NCBI RefSeq assembly: GCF_905475345.1
Contig: NC_066586.1
Span: forward strand, 5,605,900 to 5,669,899
DNA length: 64,000 nt
Reading direction: 5' to 3'
Origin: Vespula vulgaris
Lineage: Eukaryota > Arthropoda > Insecta > Hymenoptera > Vespidae
The position numbers and the translations under genes were made by a program. How positions within the stretch are numbered: the first letter of the stretch is position 1; each line of letters starts with the position of its first letter. This document shows positions 22,798 to 36,494 of the stretch, one piece after another. The notes below the pieces were generated by a model. The model ran no database searches. It had not been told where the DNA came from and saw nothing but the letters and a program-made list of their open reading frames with translations.

Positions 22798-24264
22798 TAC
22801 ACAATCCGTAGGCGTTTCCAAATATAGATCGTTGGCATGAGAAAGTAAAAATAGTTAGTAGTTTTTAGCCGAGCGCCATTTAAACGATCGTGTACTCGAG
22901 ATAGTCGTCATATAGAACAACAGTAATCAAACTGGACACATTATACTCACGCATTTTATACATAAAAAATAAAAGGATCGATGTTAATCGTGAAGGAGTC
23001 AACTGTGAAATGGATATTTACTATTTAGAACCTTCCTTACAACATCGAGAAGGAATTATATTACGTCAAGAGTGAAGAATTTCGAGAGAAGTCTTTTAAA
23101 AGAATAAAAATTGTAAACGAAATAGATAATAGTAGAGAAAGGATAATAGGGCAAGTAATTTTTCTCTTGATAAGAGAAAAAAATAAAGCTTAGAATTTAA
23201 TGATAAAATCTATCCACTTTTTTGGAATTTTTATATATACTTTTTAAATATATATTTTAAACATATACACACACATACACATATACACAGAGAGAAAGAG
23301 GAAGTACCATTTTATATGAGTAAATTAATTAGAGAAAAAAGAAGATATATATATATATATAAAATATATACAGGAAGTAGAATTTTATATGAATTTTATA
23401 CGAGTTAATTAGAGGAAAAAGAAATAGTTTAATAAAAATTAGAAATCGTGGGATAATTTATTTTTATATTTTTCAATATACTTTTCATCTAAAAAGTAAA
23501 AGAATTTTATACGAGAATGAATTAATTAAAAAGAAAATATATAAAAGTTTAATAAACGCTATTTCAGATAGTTCTCACGTAATTCTATTGATTGCCATTT
23601 CTCTGTGACGAAATATGTTAATTTACTATCCTTGTTATACTATACGAAATTAGGTGAACCTTCCCTTATTTAAACATTCACGCATTTTCAATCACATGAT
23701 GGTACCGATTATGTAATGTATATCATCGTTATGCATACAATTTTTATTTTCATACTTTGTTCTACCAATCACATATTTTCACAGATTTATATTACGCACA
23801 TATATATTTTAAGTTTTATAATAAATCCTATAAATAAAAATCTAATAAAAATAAAAGATAATGGACAAATGTTATGCATATAAAACCGACTGAAGGATCG
23901 TAAAAAAAAATTATTATTATTATTATATATTTACACGGTAAGTATGTTTATGTATCCTAAATATCACAAAAATATAAGAATATAAATAAAACGAACATAA
24001 AACTGATCGTTGTTGCGTAATCGTAATATATGTAAATATATGCGTATATGTATGTACATAAATAATGGAAGACAATATGGGATTATTTTTAAAAAATGTG
24101 CATTCTTAAAATCGTGAAAGTAATAACTGTTTTTCAACGATGTTTGTTTTGTAGATTTTCAAAGTTATTTTATATTGTTATAAGGTGACAGTGCGTAAAG
24201 AAAATTGGCATTCTCTCAGTGTTTTTCTACTTCTCTGTTTCTCTCTTTTTCTCTTTCTCTCTTT

Positions 24265-24270
<6 letters not shown>

Positions 24271-24320
<50 letters not shown>
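24271..24320. repeat. (CT)n microsatellite
   Basis: About 25 CT units inside a longer CT/TTTC-rich pyrimidine tract (24225-24340). Confidence 0.95.
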
Positions 24321-24332
<12 letters not shown>

Positions 24333-27145
24333 TTCTATCTTCGTATTACGAAGCGCTAAATATAAACTATCCAAAGAATTTCAGTTTCGAAGCTTTCTCA
24401 TGCGGCTTAAAATTCAAAACAAAAATGTTGAAGCGACAGAAATAATTTTTCTTCCGTAAGCGTTAAATCCTTTTTTCTTTTTCCTTAACTCTCGTCTTAA
24501 CTGCAATATTTAATAAGGATATTACGGCGTATTTGCTAGCCAGCTTAGAACAAATTTTTTGAATTTCAGTATGCTAAAAATAATCTAGACGAAATAGTTG
24601 TTCATTAATAAAAATGTTTTATGTAAATATTTTTTTTCAGATTTATTATCTTTTTTTGTTAGATTGCAGATAGTAGAGCTTAACTACAAGCCTAAAAGAA
24701 GTAATTGATTATTTAAATTATCTACAAAGTTTCGATCCACACTTTATATCTTTCTTTTAAATGTCATATATTATATTACGTTAGAGATAAAATATTATTT
24801 TTATGATAAACGATAAGATAAATGACCATATAGAAAATGATAAAGAAAAATCTTTTTTCTTTCTTCTTTTTTTTTTTTTTTTTAATAATATAAAAAGATA
24901 AAGTAAAAATAGAATCTAAAGAATATCTTTGTTCGATACGGAATCTCTCTCTCTCTTTCTCTCTTTCTCTCTCCATCCCTCCCTCTTATCAAACACCACC
25001 ATTTGAAGAAAACGAATGACGTAAACGTTTTGGAAGCAACATATATGTACGATTTTTACCTAGACGAAGCATAAAGAGAAGAAGAAAAAAAAATGCAGAC
25101 CTTCGACGTTCCATTTCTCAGCGCCGAATTCTGTACCAAAGAAACGAACGTATTCGACGAGGCAAACCGCTTTTGGACGTAATATCGGGAGCTTTTGTCG
25201 GCGATCTTCCATTTTCCAGTGAGGGAGAAAATCGTTGGGAGCCGAACATATTGGTCGTCGGTATAATAGGAATATCTTCGTGTTTACTGGTCAAAGGTCG
25301 TATTCGACTACCTTTCCCTTTCTTCTTTTTCTTTTTTTATTTCTCTTAGAAATGGACATGTTCATCATGTTTAGGATTCTCTCGTAATTCAACACGAACA
25401 TTCCTAAGGCATGACATACGTACACAGGATAAGTGAATTTTCTTTCTTTCCTCTTTTTTTTTTCTTTTCTATTGCAAAGAAAATTCGTTACATAGTTATA
25501 CTTACATTGTACTTCTTGATAAGTTGATATACTTTTATCATTTAATTTAATAGAACCCCGCAAAAAATCATTATGACGCACCAGCGGAGTCATCCTTTAT
25601 CGATTAACAGAGATCAATTATCAGTTAATTTCTTTTTTTGATGAACAATTTTGATGATTGAGAAATTGAGTCATTGAGCTACATGCGTATTTATACAATC
25701 TCGATTTTCCTGATGAGATATGCAAGAATATTTCATGCATAAACACATATGTTGGGAAATGATAGAGAGTTTATATAATATTTTGTTCGAGTCAGATGAA
25801 ATAGTATCTGGGTTTGATTGAATTAATCAATTTTGAAAGAAGGAATTTCTAGAGAGATGTTATACCATTCAGGGATGTTATCCTTGCTCTATCGTTAAAA
25901 CCTCAATCATTTTTGAGAAAGGTTGGATTAAAAACAGAACGATCTGTTCGTTTATATTATTTAATTCTTCAATTATATTAGATTTATTTATATCTTTTAA
26001 CTATAAATAAATCGACCTGGACATGCTGTCTCACATTTTGAAAAAATTTATCAATATTTTGTATAAACTTTAATCTTTATGTTCGTTAATGTCACATTTT
26101 TTGAGTTCGTTAAATATAGATTAGAATGTTATATTTAATAGCTATTTTTGTCAACATCTATTTAAACAATTTTTCCAGTATAATACTTCTTTTCATTTTA
26201 TTTATTTTTTGAAGAAACAGATATCTATTTTATTTATTTCCAAATATTCATATTAATATTTTAAATATTAAATCTCTCTCTCTCTCTCTCTCTTTTCTCA
26301 AATAGATTTATTTTATATCACTAAAAGTCCCAATATCTCTCTTATTAGATTTAAGGAACTTCTCGTTCAGAAGTCTTTCTCTTAGAACTTTTTACACTTG
26401 ACCCTGGAGAGCTATGAAAGAGCGACAAACGAACGTTCCTACCATCTCAAGCATCACATTTTTCTGCTAAACGTAACCACTCTTTTTAATGTTCATTCTC
26501 GTTTTAAAAGAATCGTCGAAGACGAATGAGAAAGGAAAGGTATATAGTTCCTAAGCTTTTAATGTCGTAATATCGATCAAAAAGAATCATGCTTTTCGAA
26601 GAATATATAGGTACATTTAATGTAATCTTGGAAAAATGTTTTCATCGTTCCTATGTTTATTCATTGGAATTGAAAATTTCATTCACGTTCTGAGGTATCT
26701 CTGATCGATTTTCCTTTCCCGTTTCATCTTCTCCGTTTCACTGTTTACTTTTTGTAACTCCTTCTTCGTGGTTAAGTTTATAGATAACGTTAGAGAAGGT
26801 AGGACGTTATCCACGTTGTACGAATAAACCAAGAAGAAAAATTCCCAAGGAGGACATCGACAAAATGGCTAGTGTCAGCAGGTTACCCAGACAGAATGTC
26901 GTACAAATAGTGTGTGTTCACAAAAAGAAAGGTTTCATCACAATCGATAACATAATGCTTCGAGTGTGTTACCAAGAAACGAAGAGGGCAAAGTGTTCTT
27001 CCATTGCTCCAGAACATCGTAGAAGGAAAAGAAACGAAGCGTTTTATACTCTTTTTACACTACATTCCATAAGGTATATATACATATATACCATTTCTTC
27101 TCTCACTTTATTTCTAAAGAACGTTAAATTAATGAAGAAACACGA

Positions 27146-27296
<151 letters not shown>

Positions 27297-28409
27297 CGAA
27301 AGCCAAAGGAATTTAACGACACTTCTTAATTTTTCTTAATTTTTACTCGGGAAAAATTACATTCACATATATATCACATAAAGGTCCGTCTTAATGAAAC
27401 TTGTAAACAGTCCCTTGGATTGCTAATTTAAAAAAAACTTACTAATAATCTTGTCGTCTCTCTCATAAAGTTAAAATAGTCTCTTGAAATTTTTATTTCT
27501 CTTACCTCATATTTATCAACTTTTTAGTAATTACTAAACGGAGCCGTATTTATCCATAAGAGCATGCTAGAATCTCTTTCTACACCGCATTTTAAAATCT
27601 TAGTTCTCGCGAAAAATAGTATAAAAAAAAAAATAGTCTAGTATATTTAATATATTTGCTAAAATCATAGTCAAGATAAAAAAATTAAAAAAGAAACGCC
27701 TACGAATTTGATTAATTCAAATAGATTTGTTCTAATTGTAACCTATCTCCTAAGATCTCCAAAAATATAAATACGACCCTGTTTCTGAAACGATCCATAA
27801 AACGGAATAGATCGAATATACGTTTATACAAAAGAATTTGATGAATTATTCAAAGAAGAAACCATCGGAAGATAAACGAGCTTTTTTCTTTTTCCCTTTT
27901 TCTTGTTTTTTTTAAGAATAAAAAAAAACAAAGTATCGCAAGTTTTAAACGCGCCAAAGTCTTTTCAAAAACGAACAAAATCTTTACATTAAATTCCGAC
28001 TTACGTAGAACGAGGTAATTAACGAGTAGTTACGAAAGATCACATCTTCGGTAGACGATTAATGAAAAAGAGCAGAAATAAAATGGTTACACGTTATGTT
28101 ACACGTGTTCTCCATTGATTATCGGGAAACATTCTCCATTGATTATAGGGAAAACATTTTTTACGAATTTAACAATTACGACTCATGTAATGTTCTCTCG
28201 TACAATAATAATTATTGCATTTGTAAGTTGTGGTAAAAAGAGGATTTGACAAGTGTTTCTAGAATTAAGTTGGTACGAAAGTACAGTATGATTACTATCA
28301 TGTACGACATGGTTACTATGTGATAGATAGTTCTCAAACGTGTTTCTTGTAACGAAGTTTTGTAAAATGCATGTGTTCACTAGATCGTTCTCCCTCATGC
28401 TTTTTTTCA

Positions 28410-28417
<8 letters not shown>

Positions 28418-28459
<42 letters not shown>
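28418..28459. repeat. (CT)n microsatellite
   Basis: About 20 CT units within a pyrimidine-rich stretch. Confidence 0.9.
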
Positions 28460-28462
<3 letters not shown>

Positions 28463-30600
28463 TTTCTCTTTCTTCCTTTTTCTCTTCTTCCTTTCTTTTT
28501 ATAAAACCCTTTCGTCCGTTCTGCTATTCTCTTTTCATCCAGAACGACAACTTCTTCATGCTGTTTCCTCCTACTCTTTTTCCGGTTGCACTTCAACGTC
28601 GAGTAGAAATTGCGCACCGAGGTTAAGTCTTTTCAACGATCTGGGAAGCCATTATCGTTATTACGTCCTCATATCAACTACGCCGTAGGTTCCAACTGAA
28701 AGTTTCAACATCAAAGAGACACCCGAGAGAGAACGTCGCATAACAAATATCCTCGGCGTTTCTCTATTGAAATAGCTTTTTCTAAAGCAGAGGAAAAAGA
28801 AATAAATAAATAAATAAATAAACAAGTAAACGAATTGGAAGAGAACAGAAGACTAGGAGTAAGAGAGAAAAGGGAGAAACTCGAAACTCGATCTATTCTT
28901 TATCCGAATTTCATTACTAAATCTGTGGTACCGTCTTTATCTCTCTCTTCCTCTCCCTCTCTTTCTCTCTCTCTCTCTGTCTCTCTCTTTCTATAGAACA
29001 TCGAAGAAGAGCTCAACCGAGTAAATTCGTAATTCGAGCGATCGAACTTTCGAAGAGAAAAAAAATAAAACGAGGCAAATTTCAACGTACCGATCTAATT
29101 TTCCCGCTTTCAAACTTACTCTCATACTTTATCTTTCTCATCTTTTACGATTCCATGACACCAACACCGTCACCGCTACACAACCAACACCTTTTATATA
29201 TATATATATATATTCCTATCTCATTTCCACTTGTAAATTCGTACGAATTCAACGAGTTCAAGTTGGCAGGCAAACTTCGCATTCACCTCGATGAACTTTT
29301 CCATACGAGTTTTCTCCGTACACAAAGCGTCCATAGGACCCTTTATTAATTAGGATCATGTCGAGGGATGTTGTTAGTAGCTCGTATGCAACGCGTCATC
29401 GTTATAACAGTTTTCAACGGTCCTCCTAATTGGAAATCGTGAATGACGACGAGCTTTTCTTTTCATCCTTGGCTTCGCGTTTAACTTCCAAATGAGTCTC
29501 ATTATAGTCGGACGACTATCTTTCTAGTTTGCTTTCTCACTCTCTTTCCAATCTATCCATAAATGTAACATGCAATCGATTACAACAGAACGCGTTTCGA
29601 GGTTGCGTTTGTATTCGTTCCAAAAAAAAAGAAGAAGGGGAAAAGAAAAAAAGAAACGTCGATTGGGTTGATGGATCGATTCGAGTCTCGTCCTCTCATC
29701 TCGAAATAATTCCCGGGATACATTGACCCAATAAATCTTTGCAATAGCTATTTTAATATTTCAATCTATAGGAGTCACGAGTCGAAAGAAATTAAAGTTA
29801 GATATAATGATCTAGGATCATTCGAAGAACGAAAGATCCGGTTCGTTGAAACGTTAGAAATAATCGACCGACCGACCGAAGTAACTACAAGAATAATCCT
29901 TTCGAATCGATCGACCGGGTTAATCGAGCACAACCAGACGATTATTAGAAAAGCGCCGAGCCTGAACGAGGTTGAACAACGTAATCATCCTGGCATCTTC
30001 GAGAATGGGGCCGTGAGCTTATTTCGTGTAACGAACTTGTCGCAGTCGACGTGACTCGCACGCGATAAACGATTTCGAGGTAGAGTAACCGAGCGAACGA
30101 GAAGTATCGGTCAATTTGAACATTCAATCCAGGTCGGCGTTCCACTTAAGTTCGCGGTTAACGCCACGACTTTGGTGAATTTCGATAGGACATTTTAAGA
30201 TTCGATCGATCGTTCCGCCCTCATTAAAGTTTCAAGCATTATAAAACGCTTTATCTGTTAACTGAAAAAAAATTTCGATCGGTGTATACGCGAACGTAAA
30301 TATATAAAAGAAGAAAAGGAAAAGAAAAAAACTTATTTTTATCGAAAATAAAATATTACGGATCATGAGAAAGAAGAAGCTCTGGATTAGTAACAAAAAA
30401 GAAGAAAAGAAAAAAGGCAGTTCGATCTTAACGATGAATCAACCAACTATTTCCATCGATTTCACTAAAATATCATATCGACCGATTTATCGACATAGAT
30501 CGTTGCATGAAGAAAGAAAAAAGAGGAAAAAAAAAAGAAAATTACTACGTCAGCAAAAATCATCCTTAATTAAAATGAACTAATTACAAATTAAAATAGG

Positions 30601-30871
30601 AATATTGCGAAGACGTAAAAACGGAGTACAAAGACGTACAAGAGGAAAAAGACAATCCGCACGGTTCTCTCGAAATTTACAACCCCTTTCGAGTCTTCGA
30701 TCCTGATTTTCTCGCGAGCCCTCGATCTAATTCTGTGGTTAAGACCGAAGCAGGTCTTTCCTTAGTCGATAACATCCCTTTCTCGCGAAACTAGTAAACG
30801 GCTACCGCATTGCCGATGTCGTGCTTTCCGTAATCGTACTGTACTCATGGATACGTTGTACCCGACCTGCA

Positions 30872-30939
<68 letters not shown>

Positions 30940-31065
30940 TTCCCTTTCTCCTTTTGAAGGGGTGGACGACTTATCGACCTGGCAGCAGGTAGGGTGGCAG
31001 GCAGCCAGCCAGGCCTACCTCGGAGTCGAAGCGTCCGGGAGTCTAGCTCTCTCTCTGTCCCTCTC

Positions 31066-31116
<51 letters not shown>

Positions 31117-31400
31117 TTCTCTTTCGCTTTCTCTCTCTTCCTCTCACTCTATATCTACCTTTCTTTCTCTCTTCATGATTCTCTTCGGGAGCTGGTACGC
31201 GACCGCACCACCAACACTCATCGGTCTCACGGATAGGACGCGTTGAAAGAGAACAAGAGGATTTCAACGTGTGCCAAGGGACGGGGAACCTCGCGAATTC
31301 TCTAGCCTTTCGTGCACCGGACACGGTACACGAGCGACTATAAAAGGTATTAGGGCCAACTCGACGCTTTTAGAGTTCTCTTTAACGGAATTTTAATTTT
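30601..31400 (+). promoter_or_regulatory. GC-richer island with a TATA-box promoter candidate
   Basis: The region is GC-richer than its surroundings and contains two long CT tracts (30877-30938 and 31070-31107, the latter running into CA repeats). At 31339-31347 there is a textbook TATA box, TATAAAAGG, on the plus strand. A start about 30 bp further on, near 31370, would be expected. No coding exon is recognisable downstream, so the transcript is unknown. The same island could alternatively serve a leftward transcript such as elk. Confidence 0.35.
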
Positions 31401-33318
31401 TTCCTGAAATTGTCCAAATTGTTGTCACGCGATATCGTATGAAAATTTGTTATTTTTTTTATTTCCCTTTCTAACTTTAATTATAGCTGAATATATAATC
31501 GCACTCGTATAAGTTTCTCAAAATACGATTGGAGATTCGAATATGTGATTAGGTATATTGAGATAAAAGTAAAGTGGAAATGAAAAGTTTCGTGAACATT
31601 GATCGTTGAGATCGATCGATCGTGATAATAAATATAGTGTGGATATATCAAAGATTCTAGACGATTTAAAAAATTTATTACTCTTTTTTCAAGACTTTTT
31701 GACTTATTTAAAATTATAAGATCTAGCTTGCTTTTTACAACCCGAAGAGGAAAGATTCAAGCTTAAAGAATTTGGAAAAAATTTAATCGATTTTTAATAT
31801 CATTTAAGAACTTTTAATCCATCCTATTATTTTTAGATTAATACATGCATATATGTAGTAGGTTGTAATTTTTCGGTATTGTTGATTTTGCACGATCAAT
31901 TTAAAGCGTATCCAACAAAAACAAAACAATCGAAGCCTTTTGTGAAATAAATTTCCTCTTTTTTTTTTCACGATTTCCCTTTATCGAAAATAAAGAGCGA
32001 ACGGACGACAGGGAGCATTGATTGAAAACTAAATTAAACGGTGTCGTTTACTGTATAGACAAACAAACGAGAGTAGTATTTTCAATGAAATCACTTTCGA
32101 GATGAGTGACCTCTCCATTTCTCTATCTTTTTCGATGAACTATATTTGAACGTTCGTCGTAGAAACCGCATTTAGAACTGTATTTTAAGAAAACGAATCG
32201 ATTATTCGATTTCATTAATTTCGATGTTTTATTAAAAATATTCCTAATTAATATATGTGTGTAATATGATTTTTCGATATTAGATATTCGATATTTTTCC
32301 GATAGAGATTCATTGATATCGAAAAACAAGATTACTAATGAGATTCTTGTTGCTCGTTATTACCCGCGATGTGCGTGCGATATGCAGAAAACGATATTCA
32401 TTAATAAATGTAAACAACTTAGTCGATAAACTATCACGGAAATAGCATTCTTGTCAATTAATTAACGTTAATATAACATACATCGAGAGTTTTAATTTTA
32501 TCCACGGTTACTTCAACGAATCGAGAACAAAGATATAAGCAAATATCTAGTTTTTCAAAGAGACGAGAAGTATCGATTTCCATCAAATCGATGCAAAGAT
32601 ATTCGTTGCCCTTTGTCCATAATAAGCATTGAAATTGAGGACACGTAATTATTATCCAAGCAATGCGATCTAACAATAAGTTAAATATTACTATAATCAT
32701 CTTAATACGATTGCCACGTTATAGAGAAATAACAATCGCGTTGTAATTATCTTAAACAGATTTCAATGACCAGAGACTATGATTGGTTTGATAATGACAA
32801 TACAATGCTGAAAGAAACAATAGAATTCGCAAAGCGTAATATCTAAAACAAAAGACTCGACGATCATGCAAAAATCTATAGTGAAGGTCTCGCTATCGGC
32901 CGATCATTTAAGAGAGTAACAATAGCTTGTATAAAATTGCGAATTGCTGGGGATTGTGCCTCCGAAAAGAAAGAAAGAAAGAAAAAAAGAAAGAAAAAGA
33001 AAAAGAAAGCAGACAGATTTTAATAGATAATTATAGACGTTGCACTTTACACATAGAAATCACCCGTTATCGTACTAATAATGCGCACTCATAGATTATA
33101 ACGAGTACAACGTAGAGAAAGAATACTACTTGTTTCTTTTTTTAATCTTATTTGTAAAAAAGTATCTCTCCGTTCGAATTTATTATTTCTCAGAAAGCAA
33201 GCCGAAGAAGAGAGAGAAAGAGAGATAGAAAAAAAAGGAAAAGAAAAAAAAAAGAAGTAGAGAAGACTATTCTAATCGTGTGAAGACTTTTCTATCCCAG
33301 TCTCATACGAGATACATC

Positions 33319-33368
<50 letters not shown>

Positions 33369-33400
33369 CGAACATATCGTCGCGATCACTCGAAACATCA
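31401..33400. other. AT-rich non-coding stretch
   Basis: I see no supported exon. It contains A/G-rich tracts (32968-33010, 33205-33260) and a long AT run at 33316-33364. Confidence 0.4.
33316..33364. repeat. (AT)n microsatellite
   Basis: About 23 uninterrupted AT units. Confidence 0.95.
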
Positions 33401-34300
33401 TTGAAGTTCGATAAGATTCAAGACGATCGTTGGTACACGTTCGTACGCGTTCGTTCGTTGTAAGATCGCTAAAAACGAGGCCGCGACCCTTCCTTCTTTC
33501 GTCGGTGTCTCCCTGTCGGTATCAAGGGTTGTACGTATATCGTAGAACGAGAAGTTAGAAAAGGTAGAAAGAGAGAGAAAATGAACGCGGATAGGGTAGG
33601 TTGGTGCGCTAGGTCGCGAAATTAGAGCGTTGCATTCGTGAGGGTCGCAGGTGTCTTTCCCTTTACCCCGAGACTTTATGGTTATGTCGAGAAGGGAGGC
33701 GAGGACATACCCATCAATAGAAATAATACAAGGAACAACTACGCGACGGCAAACCACCTCGTGCATAGCTAGAGAAACGAGAGTGTAACGACCTTACACC
33801 CCCTCAGGTAGCAGGATCGATGAGCTCTCACTATCTCTCTCGCTCGCTCACTCTCTCTCTCTATCTCTATCTCTTTCTTTGTCTATCTTTCTCACTCTCT
33901 TTCTTTCTCACTCTTTCTTTCTTTCTCTCATTTGCTCTCTCAGCTACCCTCTCATCCACGACTCGACTCTCTCGCCCTCCCCCCTTTCCCTCCCACCCCC
34001 CATCTCTTCCATGGATCGACTACCACCACCGGCACCACCGCGGGTTGCCCTACTTTTTGATCACGTTTCGCTACCCACCACGAATCTGCCTCAGTTTTTG
34101 CTGTACTTCTCCTCGGCCCAGACTTCTTCTCTTTCTCATCTTTCCTCTTCCTCTTCAAGCTGCTTCGAGATCGTGGCTGACGATCGTTCGAACATAGGAA
34201 CGTTCTTCGAGGGAAAGAAAAAAAAAAGGAAAGAAAAAAAAAACAGAAGAGGGACTCACTTTTTTCCTTCGGTAAATGTATCCACCACAATGGAAAGGTG
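33400..34300. other. GC-richer, CT-rich island at a composition boundary
   Basis: This block has relatively high GC, dense CT tracts (33825-33950) and a C-rich run (33975-34005). It is followed by an open plus frame beginning ATGGATCGACTACCACC at 34010 and reading to 34316. The minus strand is also open. The predicted peptide becomes low-complexity serine and lysine and is not recognisable. The properties suit a promoter/5' UTR region, possibly the start of the leftward elk transcript, but nothing in the sequence fixes this. Confidence 0.3.
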
Positions 34301-35445
34301 TATAATGATGATTTGAAAGAAAGAGGACAGTTGCCATGTATTTTCTCGAATTTATGTATGTTAATGTTATGTTCGGTTATGAATTTAGGTGTGAAAATAT
34401 CAAGAGAACATTTATATCAATTCGTAACGGCGTTTCGCGTAACGATCGCTCTATAATTTTGCAAATAGTTCCGATGGTGTGATCGAAAAAATTCTTTAAA
34501 CAAAAAGTCGTTAGTACGTGATCAAATTACAAAAATAAAAGTTTGCATAGAAGTTTGTATCTTTATCTTTTTTCTTTTTCAATAAAAAATCGACATCAGC
34601 TTCATTATTATTTTTAAATGCCATTATATAAGTTATTCTATACGGTATTGCAAATGACGTTGATATTGATTCAATAATTTCTTGAGAAAATCTGATATAA
34701 CAAAGATTCTTATGAATGCGAGTTATCTATATTGTTCACGAGGACATTCTCCGGGTTTATTTCCATTGTATTTTTGTTTATGGGAGATATTTATAATCAA
34801 TTGTTTATGAAATATCTGTAAACACTACTCAAGAACTTCGAGAACAGATAGTAGGTATATATACTCATGTAGAAGTCGAATTATGGATCTACGAAGTTTA
34901 CTTGCATCCATCCATCCAATCATCCATCCATCTATCCATCTGTCCATCCGTCCATCGATCGTGATCCATAATCTATGATTCATAATCCTGGATTTTTAAT
35001 TTGTGATTTGTGATATGTGATTTTTGATCTGTAATTGTGATCCGTATTTAATATTTGATGTTTAATACGTAATTTTAATATTTTAATGTTTTAATCTTTT
35101 TAATGTTTAATATTTAATTTTATTTAATGTTTAATGTAAAATTTTTAATTATGTAATTATATAATATTGAATCTTGATTTATAATACATATGTAGATATA
35201 TTATTATTATTATTATTATTTTGTATATTTTTTGGGATCTATAGACATAACTTAACTGTAATAACAAAATAATATATATTTTATTTATATGTTATATTTA
35301 TACAAAATGAAATATGAAATTTCGATTGAAAGTGTGATTACCTTAACTCTAATTATCTATCATTTTATATTTACTTAAAATTACAATTATATCTAATTTA
35401 AAAAAGTCCTGTTTATATATAGACATGTTTTACGATATACATGTC

Positions 35446-35477
<32 letters not shown>

Positions 35478-35563
35478 ATACCTGATTAAGTTTTATATAT
35501 ATATATACATATATATTTATATATACCTATAAAAGAGGCTTTATATTCTTAAGATAAGTATAT

Positions 35564-35750
35564 ATGGTATAAGATTAGCCGAAAATAATAGTATAATGTA
35601 AGCCCTGAATAGATGATATATAGTAAGGGCAAGGTAAGCGCAAGGTAAGCGCAAGGTAGCGCAGAGTAAGCGTAAAATAAGCGCAAAGTAAGCGTAAAAT
35701 AAGCGCAAAGTAAGTGCAAGGTAACCGCAGAATACATGGTATAAGATTAG
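35564..35750 (+). repeat. 10-bp minisatellite of splice-donor-like units, flanked by 15-bp direct repeats
   Basis: From 35621 to 35730 roughly eleven units of a 10-bp motif close to GTAAGCGCAA follow each other, each carrying GTAAG or a near variant. The array is bracketed by identical 15-bp direct repeats, ATGGTATAAGATTAG, at 35564-35578 and 35736-35750. On the minus strand the array makes Leu/Ala/Tyr-rich repeats that look like a membrane protein but arise from the periodicity. Confidence 0.85.
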
Positions 35751-36389
35751 TGCAGAATAATGGATGCAAGGAATGCACATAACAAAAGAGATGCTGAATA
35801 ATCGTATTTTTGAGTACTACCGAAAAAAAGAAATGAACGTAACCAAGATAGTTTCTTTCTCTGCTTCATCTATAACGCGATGAAATCGACAAGCTAAGAG
35901 CATGTCGAATCCTTTCGAATCTTCTGCGTCGCGATGAATAATATTTAAAAGGAAATAAAGGATTTAGATTTCAAACTTCCATCCTATAATAGTCGCTCTA
36001 TGACCATCTTTTTTTACTATCTACTCTATTCTCTACATACGATACTAATTGTAACAAATCAACTACCTTCTTTTTCTTCTAAAAATATCAGATTATTTCA
36101 TACAATACATCATGAATATAATGAATTTGTTAAAGAAAAATTAAAAATTCTATTTGAAAAAATAAAAATTATTTCGTTTCAACAGAAAAGAATTATTTGT
36201 ATGTGAAAATTTAAGTGTAATTATAGTAATTGCAGGATTACTTATACAAAAAAAAAAATGAAAGAAAATTATTTTATCTGAAAATATTGATTGTTATTTG
36301 TCTATATATACTGTAATACCGATCGAGTAGTTCTTGGCATTATCATATATACCTAATTTTTTCATAAAAATTAATAATAATAGCTTGTA

Positions 36390-36494
36390 TACATACATAC
36401 ATACATACATACATACATACATACATACATACATACATACATACATACATACATACACACCCACCCACCCACCCACCCACCCACCCACACACAC
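36390..36494. repeat. Compound (CATA)n-(CACC)n microsatellite
   Basis: About 16 CATA units run directly into about eight CACC/CACA units. This is a compound tetranucleotide tract with an abrupt switch near 36457. Confidence 0.95.

Noticed and set aside
34010..34316. Plus-strand open frame with a Pro-rich start (MDRLPPPAPP)
   Set aside because: It turns into Ser and Lys low-complexity sequence and has no recognisable homologue; kept only as part of an unassigned island.
35541..35780. Minus-strand open frames that look like a Leu/Ala/Tyr-rich membrane protein
   Set aside because: They are produced by the 10-bp minisatellite read in three frames, and the repeat period explains the pattern.
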